DNA from: JADLHS01 sp964539515
GTDB lineage: Bacteria; Verrucomicrobiota; Verrucomicrobiia; Limisphaerales; JADLHS01
DNA length: 64,000 nt
Reading direction: 5' to 3'
Assembly: GCA_964539515.1 (NCBI GenBank)
Contig: CAZIJO010000005.1
Coordinates: forward strand, 17,966-81,965
Under the pieces are notes generated by a model, which had not been told where the DNA came from, searched no databases, and saw only the letters and a list, made by a program, of their open reading frames with translations. The position numbers and the translations under genes are program-made. This document shows, piece after piece, positions 26,956 to 36,081 of this stretch. Each line of letters begins with the position of its first letter. Position 1 is the first letter of the stretch.

Positions 26956-27111
26956 GGCTAGTTAGATTTCACCCAATTCTACCGCAAAACCACACTTTTC
27001 CTTACTCATTTTCGACTCGATTGTCAAACGGCGGTCATCGCGATTTCAAGCTGCCGCAGGCATCATACTGACCAAACCGAATCCGGCGGCTAACAGGCAA
27101 TCCGTTCCCGC

Positions 27112-28041
27112 TCATTTCGGTGCTGAAGGCGGAGTCGGTTTAATCTCGGGGAGATTCCGATCGAACCAGTCAGCCATGATTTTGACTTCCTCGGGCAGGG
27201 TTAACCACGGATGTCCGCCTCCTTGCTTTACGATTAATTCAGCGCTGCCGCCGGCTGCCTTGAGAGCGGCGACCATTTTCTGCGATTGCTGCAGCGGCAC
27301 CAACGGATCGGCATCGCCGTGGATAAGTAGAAACGGGATGGGTCGTTCTTTGACTTGTAGCGCCGGGGAAAGTAGACGGGTGCGCTCCGCAATCTCTTCC
27401 TCTGAATGGCCCTTGATGCCGCCGAGAAATAATAGGTCGGCCAGCAGCTTCATATCGGCTGGCTTGCCGTTCCAATCGATAAAGTCCGTGGGGGGAAAGA
27501 AAACCGCGGCGGCGCGGACTTGGGTACCAAAGCGTTGCAAAGGTTGGCTGGCATCGGGTTTTCCGGCCTCGGGCGTAACTGCCACCAGGGTCGCCAGGTG
27601 TCCGCCGGCCGAAGCGCCGGTGAGACCGAGCCGTTCAGGATCAATCTTATGCTCTGCCGCGTGCAGCTTGATGTAACGGATTCCCATTCGCACGTGGTTT
27701 GCCATCTCCAGACCGGTGTAGCGCGTGCGGGAACCGGGCCGGATGGCAAAGACCGTGTAACCGCGGGAGCAAAAAATCCGGTACAATTGTGCCAGGGTGT
27801 GGTCCCGAATTTTGCCGCGGTCCGAATGCCACGCCCCGCTCGCCACGTCCACGATGGCGAGGCCGTTAGCTTTTTCCTTTGGGGTGAACACATCCATCAG
27901 CAGGCCAGTGCCGTGGACTTCGCCATAAACGGCATCCATCTTTTGCTCGTACGGCAGGGAAGCGTTGTCCTGGGCATTGAGGCGCGCATCCAACAAGAGT
28001 CCAAGCCCTGTGGCAACCAGAACGCGAATGATGATTTTCAT
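27112..28041 (-). CDS. Secreted alpha/beta hydrolase (esterase-like), paralog 1
   Basis: A 309-residue protein with a signal peptide (MKIIIRVLVATGLGLLLDARLNA). The hydrolase core shows nucleophile elbow GASAGG, acid HGDADPLVPLQQSQ and catalytic His in QGGGHPW. The closest recognisable group is the BD-FAE/acetyl-esterase-like hydrolases (prolyl-oligopeptidase superfamily). The likely reaction is ester hydrolysis, perhaps deacetylation of plant or algal polysaccharide, but the substrate is not shown. The paralog at 28069-28986 lies directly upstream on the same strand with a 27-nt gap and shares HGDAD.LVPL.QSQ, so a tandem duplication and co-transcription are likely. Confidence 0.85.
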   Translation of the reverse strand: MKIIIRVLVATGLGLLLDARLNAQDNASLPYEQKMDAVYGEVHGTGLLMDVFTPKEKANGLAIVDVASGAWHSDRGKIRDHTLAQLYRIFCSRGYTVFAIRPGSRTRYTGLEMANHVRMGIRYIKLHAAEHKIDPERLGLTGASAGGHLATLVAVTPEAGKPDASQPLQRFGTQVRAAAVFFPPTDFIDWNGKPADMKLLADLLFLGGIKGHSEEEIAERTRLLSPALQVKERPIPFLLIHGDADPLVPLQQSQKMVAALKAAGGSAELIVKQGGGHPWLTLPEEVKIMADWFDRNLPEIKPTPPSAPK

Positions 28042-28068
28042 ATAGTCAGTGCGGAGGCGGAGGAGCGT

Positions 28069-28986
28069 TTATTTGGGAGCGGTTCGCAAGTATCGATCAA
28101 ACCAGTTGGCGAACTGACGGATGTCCCAGAGCATGCTCAGCCAGCCATGGTGGCCGCCGGGATGGACCACAACTTCCACCGTGCGACCCAATTTGCGCGC
28201 TTCGGCCTGAAAGCGCTGCGATTGATCGAGCGGGACGAGCGTATCGGCGTCGCCGTGGTAGATCAAGATGGGGGGCAAGTTGGAGTTGACATAAAAGATC
28301 GGCGACAACTCGTGGCCAATGACTCGCCAAACCGCTGGATTCGTGGCATTTGGGCCAAAGCCCTTCACAAAACTCTTGGGGGGGCCGCCGTCATGCAGAT
28401 TTTCAGTGGAGTTGCCGAGATTGATCAGGTCCGTGACCGGATAAAAGATGGCGACTGCCTGGACCGCGCTGCTCTCGTTGTCCACTGGATCGGTGGAGCC
28501 GGTGGGACCGGGACCGCCGCGGGTGGCGAGCATGAGGCTGAGATGTCCGCCCGCGCTTCCGCCGGTAACACCCAGCCGCCCGGCGTCGATTCCAAACTCG
28601 TGGGCGTTATGCCGGATGTAACGCAGGGCTCGGTTTACATCCTCGGTGATTTCCATGATCGTGGCTTCCGGCTGGGAGATGTGGTACACGGCGAGGACAG
28701 TGTACCCGCGGCGCAAGAGCGGCGCCACCATCCACGGACGAAATGAATTCGTGCCTGACTTCCAACCGCCACTGACCATGAGTGCGACCCCGAGGCCGTT
28801 GGGTCTGGCGGGACGAACCACGTCCAACGTCAGATCCCGGCCGTGGCGCCGACCATAAACCAGTCCGCTGGTCCGCTCGTAATCCGGATGGAAGTAGATC
28901 CAGACCGAGCCAACGCAAAGGATGACGATGAGCAGAGCGGCCGCCACTAGCTTGAGAAGCAAACGAACGAGACGTGGCAATTTCAT
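28069..28986 (-). CDS. Membrane-anchored alpha/beta hydrolase (esterase-like), paralog 2
   Basis: A 305-residue protein beginning at the ATG ending at 28986 (MKLPRLVRLLLKLV). This start places one hydrophobic anchor (AAALLIVILCVGSVWIYF) at the N-terminus, whereas upstream starts add an odd tail. Motifs: nucleophile GGSAGG, acid HGDADTLVPLDQSQ, His in PGGHHGW. The fold and likely ester-hydrolase chemistry match the downstream paralog (27112-28041), but the N-terminal segment looks like an anchor rather than a cleaved signal. The pair lies just downstream of the C45 hydrolase gene on the same strand, so one transcript may carry all three. Confidence 0.85.
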   Translation of the reverse strand: MKLPRLVRLLLKLVAAALLIVILCVGSVWIYFHPDYERTSGLVYGRRHGRDLTLDVVRPARPNGLGVALMVSGGWKSGTNSFRPWMVAPLLRRGYTVLAVYHISQPEATIMEITEDVNRALRYIRHNAHEFGIDAGRLGVTGGSAGGHLSLMLATRGGPGPTGSTDPVDNESSAVQAVAIFYPVTDLINLGNSTENLHDGGPPKSFVKGFGPNATNPAVWRVIGHELSPIFYVNSNLPPILIYHGDADTLVPLDQSQRFQAEARKLGRTVEVVVHPGGHHGWLSMLWDIRQFANWFDRYLRTAPK

Positions 28987-29039
28987 AGGACAAACTCTCC
29001 GAACTCGCACCGCCGACACACGGAGTAATGACGCATGAT

Positions 29040-30956
29040 TCAGCGTGCCGCCGCTTGGGGGGCTTTTTCCGGCTGGAGCAGTTCGCCGAGATTGTAGTGG
29101 GTGTAGCGGGTATGGGCCGCGGGATTCTCCGAGTCGGCGTTGGCGACCCAGAAATCAAGGGACTCCGGTTCGAACAATACGGAATGGATGTTGGAGGTCA
29201 TGCAGACCGGCCGCTTCATGAGATCGCGCGCCGCTTGGGCATCGAATTTTCCGTAACCCTCCTTCACCCGCTGCGCGAGTGCCTCATAACGGTCACCGGC
29301 GGACAGCAGAACGGTGTCCGGAGTGCCGTGCGGCAGCAGGGGATGACTGTCGCCCGGCCAGATGGTCTCGAATTTGTCCGGCGTGGCGGCGATGCCGACG
29401 GCGCGTTTCGATTTCGCATCGGAAATGACGTAATAGTACTCACAAGTGCGCGGCCCTTTGCGCATGATGGCGACGGCCTCCTCGAGGGTGTTGGCTTTCT
29501 CCATGACTTCGCGCACCAGTTGCGCCATTGGTTTGCCATCCCAATGGCCTTCCCCACGTCCGCCCATTTCGCCAATCGCCACGTGTTTCTCATTCATGGC
29601 CGTCACGGAGCCGACAAAGCCGGCGTAGCCAACATTCACCCACGCGTTGCCCTGGTCGGGTTGAAAGACAATGACCGTGGCGTTTTGTTCCAGGCCCATT
29701 CCGCGCAGATAGTCAAGAATGCGTCCGTGGTACAGCTTGCCGTCCACCGTCGCCTTGCCAAACACTGCGAAGCCGCTGCAATGAAACAGTTCGGGAAAGA
29801 AATTCGCCAGCCGCACCTCTTCGCTTGGGAGACCAGCGGCGCTGGCGAGTGCATCCATCTCGCGAAAATAGCGCGCGTCCGTAAAGGGCGTAACCCGCTT
29901 CTGGGCGGACTCGATTTCCCCGAAGAACCAGGTGCCTTTTTCAAAGGAACTGCCCACCCCAACGCCGAAAAGCATTTGGTCCACGAGGTGGCGGACTTCC
30001 CGTCTCATCAGCGTGCCGTGCTGCCGGCCCATCTCTTCCGGCGTGCCTTTGAGGAACAAGACGCGGGTGTCATCCACGATTTCCAGACGGCCCTCGCCTT
30101 CGCGAGCCACCACGCGGCGTTCGCCGGTGGCGGGGCCAAGGGTTGGGATTTTATCGCCCAGCAGCATGCCCATCGCCACCGAGAGGAAGCGCGTCAGATG
30201 CGATCGCGCCACCTTTTCAATCTTGTCCTCCGGGCCGGGCGACAGATTCCATCGCGCAGCCGGCCAGGCCGCTTCGAACTGGGGCTTGACGATTTCAACC
30301 CGGACATCCGTCTTCCCCTCCCTGTAGCTGGCGCGCAGGGGCAACAAGTCGCTCTCCCGCAGCGCCAGCTGGACTGTGGCCTTGGGCACGTTGAACGCAT
30401 CAATAGCTTCGGTTGTGGGCGTCGCCTTGATGACACGGCACGGCACACCGCTGACGATCTCATTGGGCTCGACTTCGACCCGAAGCAACACGGGCAGAAT
30501 GGCGAGTTGTTCGGTCCCGACGGGGAATTTGATCGGGCCCAAGCTGGGCCCTTCTGTTCGTTCCGGGGTGGTGGCGAATTGCGGCACCTCGGGTGAACCA
30601 ACAAGACCGAACTTCTTGGCGGGAATATGAACCCAGAGCTCCTGTTTATTCCGGCCGACTACAATATCCTGGCCTTCCCACTTGGTGGTGACGCGCAAAA
30701 GATCCGGCGCTTGAAAGTCCAGGGCGACTTCGCGGCCGAGAAGCGCTTCGGGCAGGCCATCCGCTTTGAGGATTCTGACATTGGCCGTGAACCTGGGTGG
30801 TGAGCCATTGTTCGCTACACTGAAAATTTGGGCCACCCGCATCATGGCGCCCGTAAGCAGTTTTGCCGGCGAATTGGTATCCGGTTGTTGCGCTAGCGAC
30901 GGGTGGGGGAAAACCAGGGTGAGCGCCAAGCCAAGCGCAAAAAAAAGATTTTTCAT
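29040..30956 (-). CDS. Exported C45-family autoproteolytic acyltransferase/hydrolase with extra N-terminal domain
   Basis: 638 residues from the ATG ending at 30956, which gives signal peptide MKNLFFALGLALTLVFPHPSLAQ. Residues about 25-250 form a beta-rich domain resembling outer-membrane lipoprotein carrier folds (FQAPDLLRVTTKWEGQDIVV). The C-terminal half matches the C45/isopenicillin-N acyltransferase-like Ntn hydrolases: GTPEEMGRQHG, then HCSGFAVFGKATVDGKLYHGRILDY, where Cys393 would be the nucleophile and autocleavage point. Family members hydrolyse or transfer acyl groups on amides. Joining a lipid-carrier-like domain to such a hydrolase hints at a lipid or acyl-peptide substrate, which is inference. 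It ends 53 nt before the esterase pair on the same strand. Confidence 0.82.
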   Translation of the reverse strand: MKNLFFALGLALTLVFPHPSLAQQPDTNSPAKLLTGAMMRVAQIFSVANNGSPPRFTANVRILKADGLPEALLGREVALDFQAPDLLRVTTKWEGQDIVVGRNKQELWVHIPAKKFGLVGSPEVPQFATTPERTEGPSLGPIKFPVGTEQLAILPVLLRVEVEPNEIVSGVPCRVIKATPTTEAIDAFNVPKATVQLALRESDLLPLRASYREGKTDVRVEIVKPQFEAAWPAARWNLSPGPEDKIEKVARSHLTRFLSVAMGMLLGDKIPTLGPATGERRVVAREGEGRLEIVDDTRVLFLKGTPEEMGRQHGTLMRREVRHLVDQMLFGVGVGSSFEKGTWFFGEIESAQKRVTPFTDARYFREMDALASAAGLPSEEVRLANFFPELFHCSGFAVFGKATVDGKLYHGRILDYLRGMGLEQNATVIVFQPDQGNAWVNVGYAGFVGSVTAMNEKHVAIGEMGGRGEGHWDGKPMAQLVREVMEKANTLEEAVAIMRKGPRTCEYYYVISDAKSKRAVGIAATPDKFETIWPGDSHPLLPHGTPDTVLLSAGDRYEALAQRVKEGYGKFDAQAARDLMKRPVCMTSNIHSVLFEPESLDFWVANADSENPAAHTRYTHYNLGELLQPEKAPQAAAR

Positions 30957-31304
30957 ATCATTACCGGGGTAGAAAATGGCGCAGGGTGGTGGGCTTGTCA
31001 CTACCAGACCAACAACAGAAGTGATTTTTCGCGGAGCGGCGTGGTGAGGCGGCCGCCGACTTGATTCCGCGTGCTGCTTGTGACAGCGGTTGTTACCGCA
31101 GGTCTTGTCCCACGACTTCTGGGGTACGTTGTAGAAGCCCCCCTCAGCAAACGCAATCAAATCAAAAGCGAATTGGCCGGCTTTCGCCGGCCAATCCATG
31201 TCAATAATTCGTCCCTTTTGATGATCTTTTCAGCAACTCCGGCCACTTCGTTCAGTTGCGTTTCACCCGGTTCGTCTTCTGTGACGAGCCAAGGTCGCCT
31301 CGCG
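30957..31304. other. Intergenic region with a strong terminator
   Basis: No gene was seen in these 348 nt. They carry the terminator of the upstream minus-strand gene (31172-31195) and must contain the promoter of the C45 gene, which I could not place with confidence. Confidence 0.45.
31172..31195 (-). terminator. Intrinsic terminator of the secreted protein gene at 31305
   Basis: Read on the minus strand, ATTGGCCGGC-GAAA-GCCGGCCAAT is a perfect 10-bp stem capped by a GNRA tetraloop, followed by TTCGCTTTTG. It lies about 110 nt after the stop of the minus-strand gene. Confidence 0.65.
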
Positions 31305-32558
31305 CTACGGCACGGAAGCAACCCGCAGGTACGCCACCGGCGGCCCGGCGGAAATGTCCAAGGTTTTTTGAATGGTCCCATTGACTCCCGGAATATCCTG
31401 TTTCAGCGTATCCCAGTCGCGTAACGAGGCGTTGAGGTTGGCACTGGCCAGAATCTTGTAGTTTTTGTTCGCTGAGGCGTTCCACGAGAGCTGGAGGCTT
31501 GTCGGACTCAATTGCGAGACATTGATCTTAACCGGTACATACGGCGTCAGGGTCTCCCCCAAAGCCCACTTCACGGTGCGGATGAATATCACCCGGCCAA
31601 TATCGGTCAGCGAGTTGAAACAACGGCGCGAACCACCGGAGCCTTGTTCATTGATGAACCAGTGCACCAGCCGTTGGTGGGCCTTGTTGTCGCCAAACGC
31701 TATGGACCAAGGATGGTCGGGATCAGTTCCGGTATAGTCCGCCAGTTGGGCCCCTACATCGGCCGTGGCAAAACAAGCCCGTTCAGGGTAACCACCCAGA
31801 ACTCCAATAACTTGGGTGCCGGGCGCGGCCTGGCTGGCGTTAATGGTAACCCAAGCATACTCATAGTTCCGCTTACCACCGGGAGGGGTGTTTTCACCCA
31901 GAGGACCGGCGGCACCGGGAACCCCGCCCTCACCCGGATAGGGATCTCGGAAAATCTTGACCATGCCCTGCGCATCCAAAGGGATTCCCTGCATGATTGG
32001 ATGGTTGGGGAGCAGTACCTTCATGTATTGGTTCGTTCCCCCCTGGCTTGCCTCGTCATTCTTGACGTCATCACTCCCGGTCCCGGAATACAAATAGATG
32101 TCATTGTGAGAGGCGCGGATGACGTCACTGATGCATGAATGTTCCCCCATCATGATCGGAATGCCGTTCGTGTTTGGTGCTCCAATGTCGCCCGAACCGC
32201 TGCTGCCTGAATTAATTACCAATGTGGCGGTGAAGTCCGCATTGGCCGGAAAGAGGTAAACGTTCGGATCGCCGGGCGTACCGGTGAATGGGTTGAGCTG
32301 GGTGGGGTTGAACTCGGCATCGAGCAACAGACGGCTGGCGTAGCCATAATGAGCCAGCACAGCACCCATTTCCACATCGCCCGGCGAGGCTTGCCCGGGT
32401 CCAGCTATGTTGGCCGAATCCGCTGTTCCCCAAGTGAGGTCTTGATTCTTGCGTGTTGTTATCACGACCACGTTAGTCGTGGCGGCAGTGATTGCCAGTT
32501 CTGAACTGATGGTTACCGCAATTGTCAGGGCACTGAGCCATGCGAATTTGTCTTTCAT
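31305..32558 (-). CDS. Secreted protein of unknown function with shared C-terminal module
   Basis: A 417-residue protein with an N-terminal signal (WLSALTIAVTISSELAITAA). The central region reads like a ThuA/class I glutamine-amidotransferase-like or flavodoxin-like fold (NVVVITTRKNQD, HPIMQGIP, HPWSIAFGDNKAHQRLVHWFIN), but I could not place it in a named family. The last 75 residues (LSPTSLQLSWNASANKNYKIL...VAYLRVASVP) are the C-terminal module seen on other exported proteins here. The leader AACGTAACCAAACCAACGT precedes the ATG, and a strong terminator follows. It stands alone on the minus strand, divergent from the SDR gene. Confidence 0.65.
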   Translation of the reverse strand: MKDKFAWLSALTIAVTISSELAITAATTNVVVITTRKNQDLTWGTADSANIAGPGQASPGDVEMGAVLAHYGYASRLLLDAEFNPTQLNPFTGTPGDPNVYLFPANADFTATLVINSGSSGSGDIGAPNTNGIPIMMGEHSCISDVIRASHNDIYLYSGTGSDDVKNDEASQGGTNQYMKVLLPNHPIMQGIPLDAQGMVKIFRDPYPGEGGVPGAAGPLGENTPPGGKRNYEYAWVTINASQAAPGTQVIGVLGGYPERACFATADVGAQLADYTGTDPDHPWSIAFGDNKAHQRLVHWFINEQGSGGSRRCFNSLTDIGRVIFIRTVKWALGETLTPYVPVKINVSQLSPTSLQLSWNASANKNYKILASANLNASLRDWDTLKQDIPGVNGTIQKTLDISAGPPVAYLRVASVP

Positions 32559-32920
32559 ACGTTGGTTTGGTTACGTTTGGCGGCCGATGAGACCGTGGGC
32601 CGTCTGGGATTGTTGATGAATAAATGGTAACAATCACCGCCCAAGATGCAAGATGTTTTTTGTGACTTGGCTTTTGTGATTCGTCGGATCATAGCGAAAT
32701 CATTTCGCGGTCGTCGTGCGCTCCAATCTGCCGGAGAATACAAGAGGTCGGTGACGCAGGGGCGGCTTCAGGCCGATGGTAATTTCTGTTTGGCAATGGG
32801 TGGCTGTCCGGACGAAACCACCGACTCGGCTGACCACTGCCTGCAGTTGATCGTTTAATCGATTGAGATTGCCCCGTGCGGTTCATTCTTTGAAACTTGC
32901 CCGTGCAACACTACAATCTC
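32559..32920. promoter_or_regulatory. Divergent intergenic region with dyad
   Basis: 362 nt without a gene, between a minus-strand secreted-protein gene and the plus-strand SDR gene. GATTGTT...AACAATC (32608-32635) is a 7-bp inverted repeat with a 14-nt spacer, about 50 nt before the minus-strand ATG, and could be an operator. No convincing promoter boxes were found for either gene. Confidence 0.35.
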
Positions 32921-33700
32921 ATGACGGCACCCACGATTTCTGGCCTCAGTCTGGCAGGTAAAGTCGCTCTCGTTACTGGCGGCGGACGCGGCATCGGGAA
33001 GGCCATCACGCATCGGTTGGTCGCCGCCGGGGCCAACGTGGTTATCGCCAGCCGCAAACTCGAAAACCTCGAAGCGACGGCCCGCGAGTATGCTGGCCTG
33101 CCGGGTAAGATCCTTCCGATCGCCTGCCACGTGGGCCGCAAGGATCAACTCGAACATTTGGTGCGGGAAACGGAAATGCGTCTCGGTCCGGTGGATATCC
33201 TGGTCAACAACAGCGCCACGAACATCGGCCAGGGACCGGCGCTCGCCACGGATGACGACATGCTCGACAAGATGATCGAAATCAATATCAAGTCGGCCTT
33301 TCGCCTGGTCCGGCTGATTGTGCCGTCCATGATCGAACGAAAGCGCGGCGGGTCGATCATCAACATCGCCTCCGTTGCCGGACTGCGACCGCAACCGGGC
33401 GGGCTGCTGTACAGTTTTACCAAGGCCGGCCTGCTGATGTTAACCCGCTCTTGGGCGCAGGAATTCGGGGCGTATAACATCCGCGTCAACGCCATCGCAC
33501 CCGGGTTGATTCAGACCGACTTCAGCGAATTCCTCTGGAAAAGTGACACGCGTCGCAGCCAGTTCGAGCAATCGACTCCCTTGGGCCGCATTGGCCAGCC
33601 GGAGGAGGTGGCGGGCATTGCCCTCTATCTGGCATCCGACGAAGCCGCGTTTGTGACGGGGCAGGTGATGACTGTGGACGGCGGTTTTACAGCGGTGTGA
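32921..33700 (+). CDS. SDR-family NAD(P)-dependent oxidoreductase
   Basis: A 259-residue classical short-chain dehydrogenase/reductase. It has cofactor motif TGGGRGIG (residues 19-26), NNSA (the usual NNAG position), INIASVAG with the catalytic Ser, YSFTK (Y-x3-K) and the C-terminal VTGQVMTVDGG. I chose ATG 32921 because it places the Gly motif at the normal distance; frames starting at 32897 or 32903 use TTG or GTG. Members of this subgroup include 3-oxoacyl-ACP reductase-like, gluconate and sugar dehydrogenases, and the substrate cannot be fixed here. It lies 15 nt before the PQQ-propeller gene, so an operon is likely, perhaps pairing a soluble oxidation step with a membrane protein. Confidence 0.9.
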   Translation: MTAPTISGLSLAGKVALVTGGGRGIGKAITHRLVAAGANVVIASRKLENLEATAREYAGLPGKILPIACHVGRKDQLEHLVRETEMRLGPVDILVNNSATNIGQGPALATDDDMLDKMIEINIKSAFRLVRLIVPSMIERKRGGSIINIASVAGLRPQPGGLLYSFTKAGLLMLTRSWAQEFGAYNIRVNAIAPGLIQTDFSEFLWKSDTRRSQFEQSTPLGRIGQPEEVAGIALYLASDEAAFVTGQVMTVDGGFTAV

Positions 33701-33715
33701 GGGGCGGAAATTTCG

Positions 33716-35308
33716 ATGTCCACAAACAATCAAACTGAAAACGTTCCCGGCGCACCGACGGAGCTTCCGACGCGACCACCGGTCCGCTGGTGGCCCGGGC
33801 TCGTCATCCTGGCGTTGGCGGTCGCGGTGACGATTGGGATTCGGCTCTGGCCAAAGACATCGTTCCAGCAGAAGAACATTGCCACCGCCCAGGTGTTGTT
33901 TTTCGCACTCTTTCTGGAGTTGCTTTGGGTGCTGTTTTTTTCGCGACTGCGATGGTCCATCCGACTCGGAGTATTCGGTGGGGTGGTGAGTTTGATCGGT
34001 CTGGTGGCCGGCCTTTTTCGGATCCAGGGCGTCACTGGCGATCTGTTGCCGATTTTGGAATGGCGCTGGAAACAGCCAGCCGGGATGGCAATCCCCGTGG
34101 GTCAACCCCCGTCGCCCGCAAGTCGCGCAGAGCTTCTCGCTCAAACAACCAACGACTTCCCGCAGTTCCTCGGTCCGCAACGAAACGCGCACGTTACCGG
34201 TCCGACACTGGCCCGCGACTGGCGCGCCCAGCCGCCGGAAAAGCTCTGGTCGCGACCCGTCGGCGCCGCCTGGTCCGGCGTTGCCATTCTCGGAAATTAC
34301 GCCGTCACTCAAGAGCAGCGCGGCGAGGATGAAATGGTGGTCGCTTACGAACTGGCGACGGGCAAGGTCCTGTGGTCGCACGCGGACAAGGCACACTACA
34401 ACACCATCATCGCCGGTGAAGGTCCCCGCGCCACGCCGACCATTGTTGACAATCGCGTTTACACCCTGGGGGCAACCGGCATTTTGAACTGCCTGGACCT
34501 GGCCACCGGCGCGCGCATCTGGTTTAAGGATATCATCAAAGACAACCAGGCGACGGTGAACGGTTGGGGCATGAGCGGCTCGCCATTGGTCATCAGCCAA
34601 AAAGTCGTCGTGAATGCCGGGGGAGCGAACGGTCGCTCGTTGGTGGCTTATGACGCGGCAACGGGTGATTTCGTCTGGGGCGGCGGGAGTTCCGGGGCCG
34701 ATTACAGTTCGCCGCTGCCTGCAACTCTGGCCGGCGCTCGGCAGATCTTAATCTTCGCCCACCAGGTTTGCGCCCATGATGAGCAATCGGGAAAGGTGCT
34801 TTGGGAATACCCATGGCCGGGCGGTCACCCGCATATTGCCGTCCCGGTCGTCCTGCCGGGCGATCGCGTGCTGGTCACCAGCGGCTACGGGACGGGGAGC
34901 GAGTTGCTGCAGATAAAAAGGGAGGCGGACGGCAATTGGTCCGCCACCCGGCTTTGGAAATCCATTCGCCTCAAGGCCAAGTTTACCAACGTGGTGTATC
35001 GGGATGGTTTCATTTACGGGCTTGATGACGGCATCCTGGTCTGCCTCGATGCCGCCGACGGGTCGCTCAAATGGAAGGAGGGACGCTACGGTCACGGGCA
35101 GGTGATTCTCACGGGCTCACTGTTGTTGGTGACCGATGAAGGTGGGGACATCGTGCTGGTTGAGCCGGTGCCGGAGGCACATCGCGAACTGACCCGCTTC
35201 ACCGCCTTGCATGGCAAGACGTGGAACCCACCCGCACTGGCCGGCGAATACCTCGTGGTTCGGAATGACAAGGAGGCGGCGTGCTTTCGCCTCCCGATTA
35301 CGAAGTAA
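33716..35308 (+). CDS. PQQ-like beta-propeller membrane protein
   Basis: A 530-residue protein. The N-terminal end has three hydrophobic segments (GLVILALAVAVTIGIRLW; QVLFFALFLELLWVLFF; VFGGVVSLIGLVAGLF), so it is anchored in the inner membrane. The rest is a PQQ-like (BamB-type) propeller with repeated blade endings (YELATGKVLWSH, LDLATGARIWF, YDAATGDFVWGG, HDEQSGKVLWEY, LDAADGSLKWKEG). It opens with FLGPQRNAHVTG, typical of outer-membrane or periplasmic PQQ_2 proteins in this phylum. No PQQ-ligating catalytic residues were identified, so it is probably not a dehydrogenase but a binding or scaffold propeller. It follows the SDR gene after 15 nt. Confidence 0.88.
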   Translation: MSTNNQTENVPGAPTELPTRPPVRWWPGLVILALAVAVTIGIRLWPKTSFQQKNIATAQVLFFALFLELLWVLFFSRLRWSIRLGVFGGVVSLIGLVAGLFRIQGVTGDLLPILEWRWKQPAGMAIPVGQPPSPASRAELLAQTTNDFPQFLGPQRNAHVTGPTLARDWRAQPPEKLWSRPVGAAWSGVAILGNYAVTQEQRGEDEMVVAYELATGKVLWSHADKAHYNTIIAGEGPRATPTIVDNRVYTLGATGILNCLDLATGARIWFKDIIKDNQATVNGWGMSGSPLVISQKVVVNAGGANGRSLVAYDAATGDFVWGGGSSGADYSSPLPATLAGARQILIFAHQVCAHDEQSGKVLWEYPWPGGHPHIAVPVVLPGDRVLVTSGYGTGSELLQIKREADGNWSATRLWKSIRLKAKFTNVVYRDGFIYGLDDGILVCLDAADGSLKWKEGRYGHGQVILTGSLLLVTDEGGDIVLVEPVPEAHRELTRFTALHGKTWNPPALAGEYLVVRNDKEAACFRLPITK

Positions 35309-35635
35309 GCAGTCGCGAGCGGAAAACTGCTGGGCAAGGATCCGAAGTCGGAAAGCATGCAAAACTGCAAACACGATAACTGACGGGCCGGCCATGGGAA
35401 GCGATAGCATGCTTTCGCTTCGAATATCGGCCACCGAATCGCGAGGCATGTGCCGGGACGACGAATGACGCCCTGATCTGGCACGGACGGATGCCGACCC
35501 GTGCCTTCAATCTGGCTGGGGCGATCGATTAGCCAGTCAGCCCCCTTCCGTGTTGAAGGCGATGGCTGCGTCATCCGGGTTGGTTGCCAGCACGCGAAGT
35601 ATGGGCGACCACACCGGAGCCGACCTGACAAACCC
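35309..35635. other. Convergent intergenic region with two inverted repeats
   Basis: No gene was seen in these 327 nt. GAAAGCATGC (35351-35360) pairs with GCATGCTTTC (35407-35416). GGCACGG (35480-35486) pairs with CCGTGCC (35499-35505). Neither has a T tail, so their terminator role is unproven. Confidence 0.4.
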
Positions 35636-36049
35636 CTATTGAGATCGCGTTCTTTCGATGGCTTTCAGTTCTGCTATTGCCTTTTGGTCGCCATTGGCAG
35701 CCCGCGTGGCCAAATCTGTCGTCATGGCTTGCATCGCTCGTTGCACGGCCATCAATTGCTCGGCGCTGACCCCGGATTTGGTTCGGGCTGCTTGAAGTGC
35801 CACGACGCCGCTCGCATAATCATCCGCCCGGGCTGCGGTAAGAGCTGCCTTCACCAGATCCTGGGCTTCGGCCACGGGGGCAGGGGCGGGCGCAGGCACA
35901 CCGGCTGCCGGAGCCGTCGCTGCCGGTGGCGCTTGAAAGGCCTGTTCCAATTCAGCCACGCTGGATTTCACGTCGGACTGCTTGCGGCACCCACCCGCCA
36001 GCAACACAAGGGTCGCAAGCAACGGAACAAATAAAGATTTCGGGTTCAT
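35636..36049 (-). CDS. Small lipoprotein with coiled helical domain
   Basis: A 137-residue protein starting at the ATG ending at 36049. The lipoprotein signal (LFVPLLATLVLLAGGC) is followed by KQSDVKSSVAELEQAF. An Ala/Pro-rich linker (about residues 50-70) precedes an Ala-rich helical region with Q/E/K spacing that could form a bundle. No family is assigned. The leader AAACCCAACCGACGATA before the ATG is A/C-rich, like those of other exported proteins here. It lies 32 nt downstream of the pseudopilin gene on the same strand, so the two are likely co-transcribed. Confidence 0.7.
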   Translation of the reverse strand: MNPKSLFVPLLATLVLLAGGCRKQSDVKSSVAELEQAFQAPPAATAPAAGVPAPAPAPVAEAQDLVKAALTAARADDYASGVVALQAARTKSGVSAEQLMAVQRAMQAMTTDLATRAANGDQKAIAELKAIERTRSQ

Positions 36050-36081
36050 TATCGTCGGTTGGGTTTGCGCTGGTGATCCGT

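Noticed and set aside
27022..27027. TTGACA -35 box for the pseudopilin at 26148
   Set aside because: No acceptable -10 lies 16-18 nt downstream (TAAGGA only), so a promoter call is not supported.
29028..30596. Plus-strand frame across the C45 hydrolase gene
   Set aside because: The sense minus-strand gene has a clear catalytic region and signal peptide, while the plus frame lacks any.
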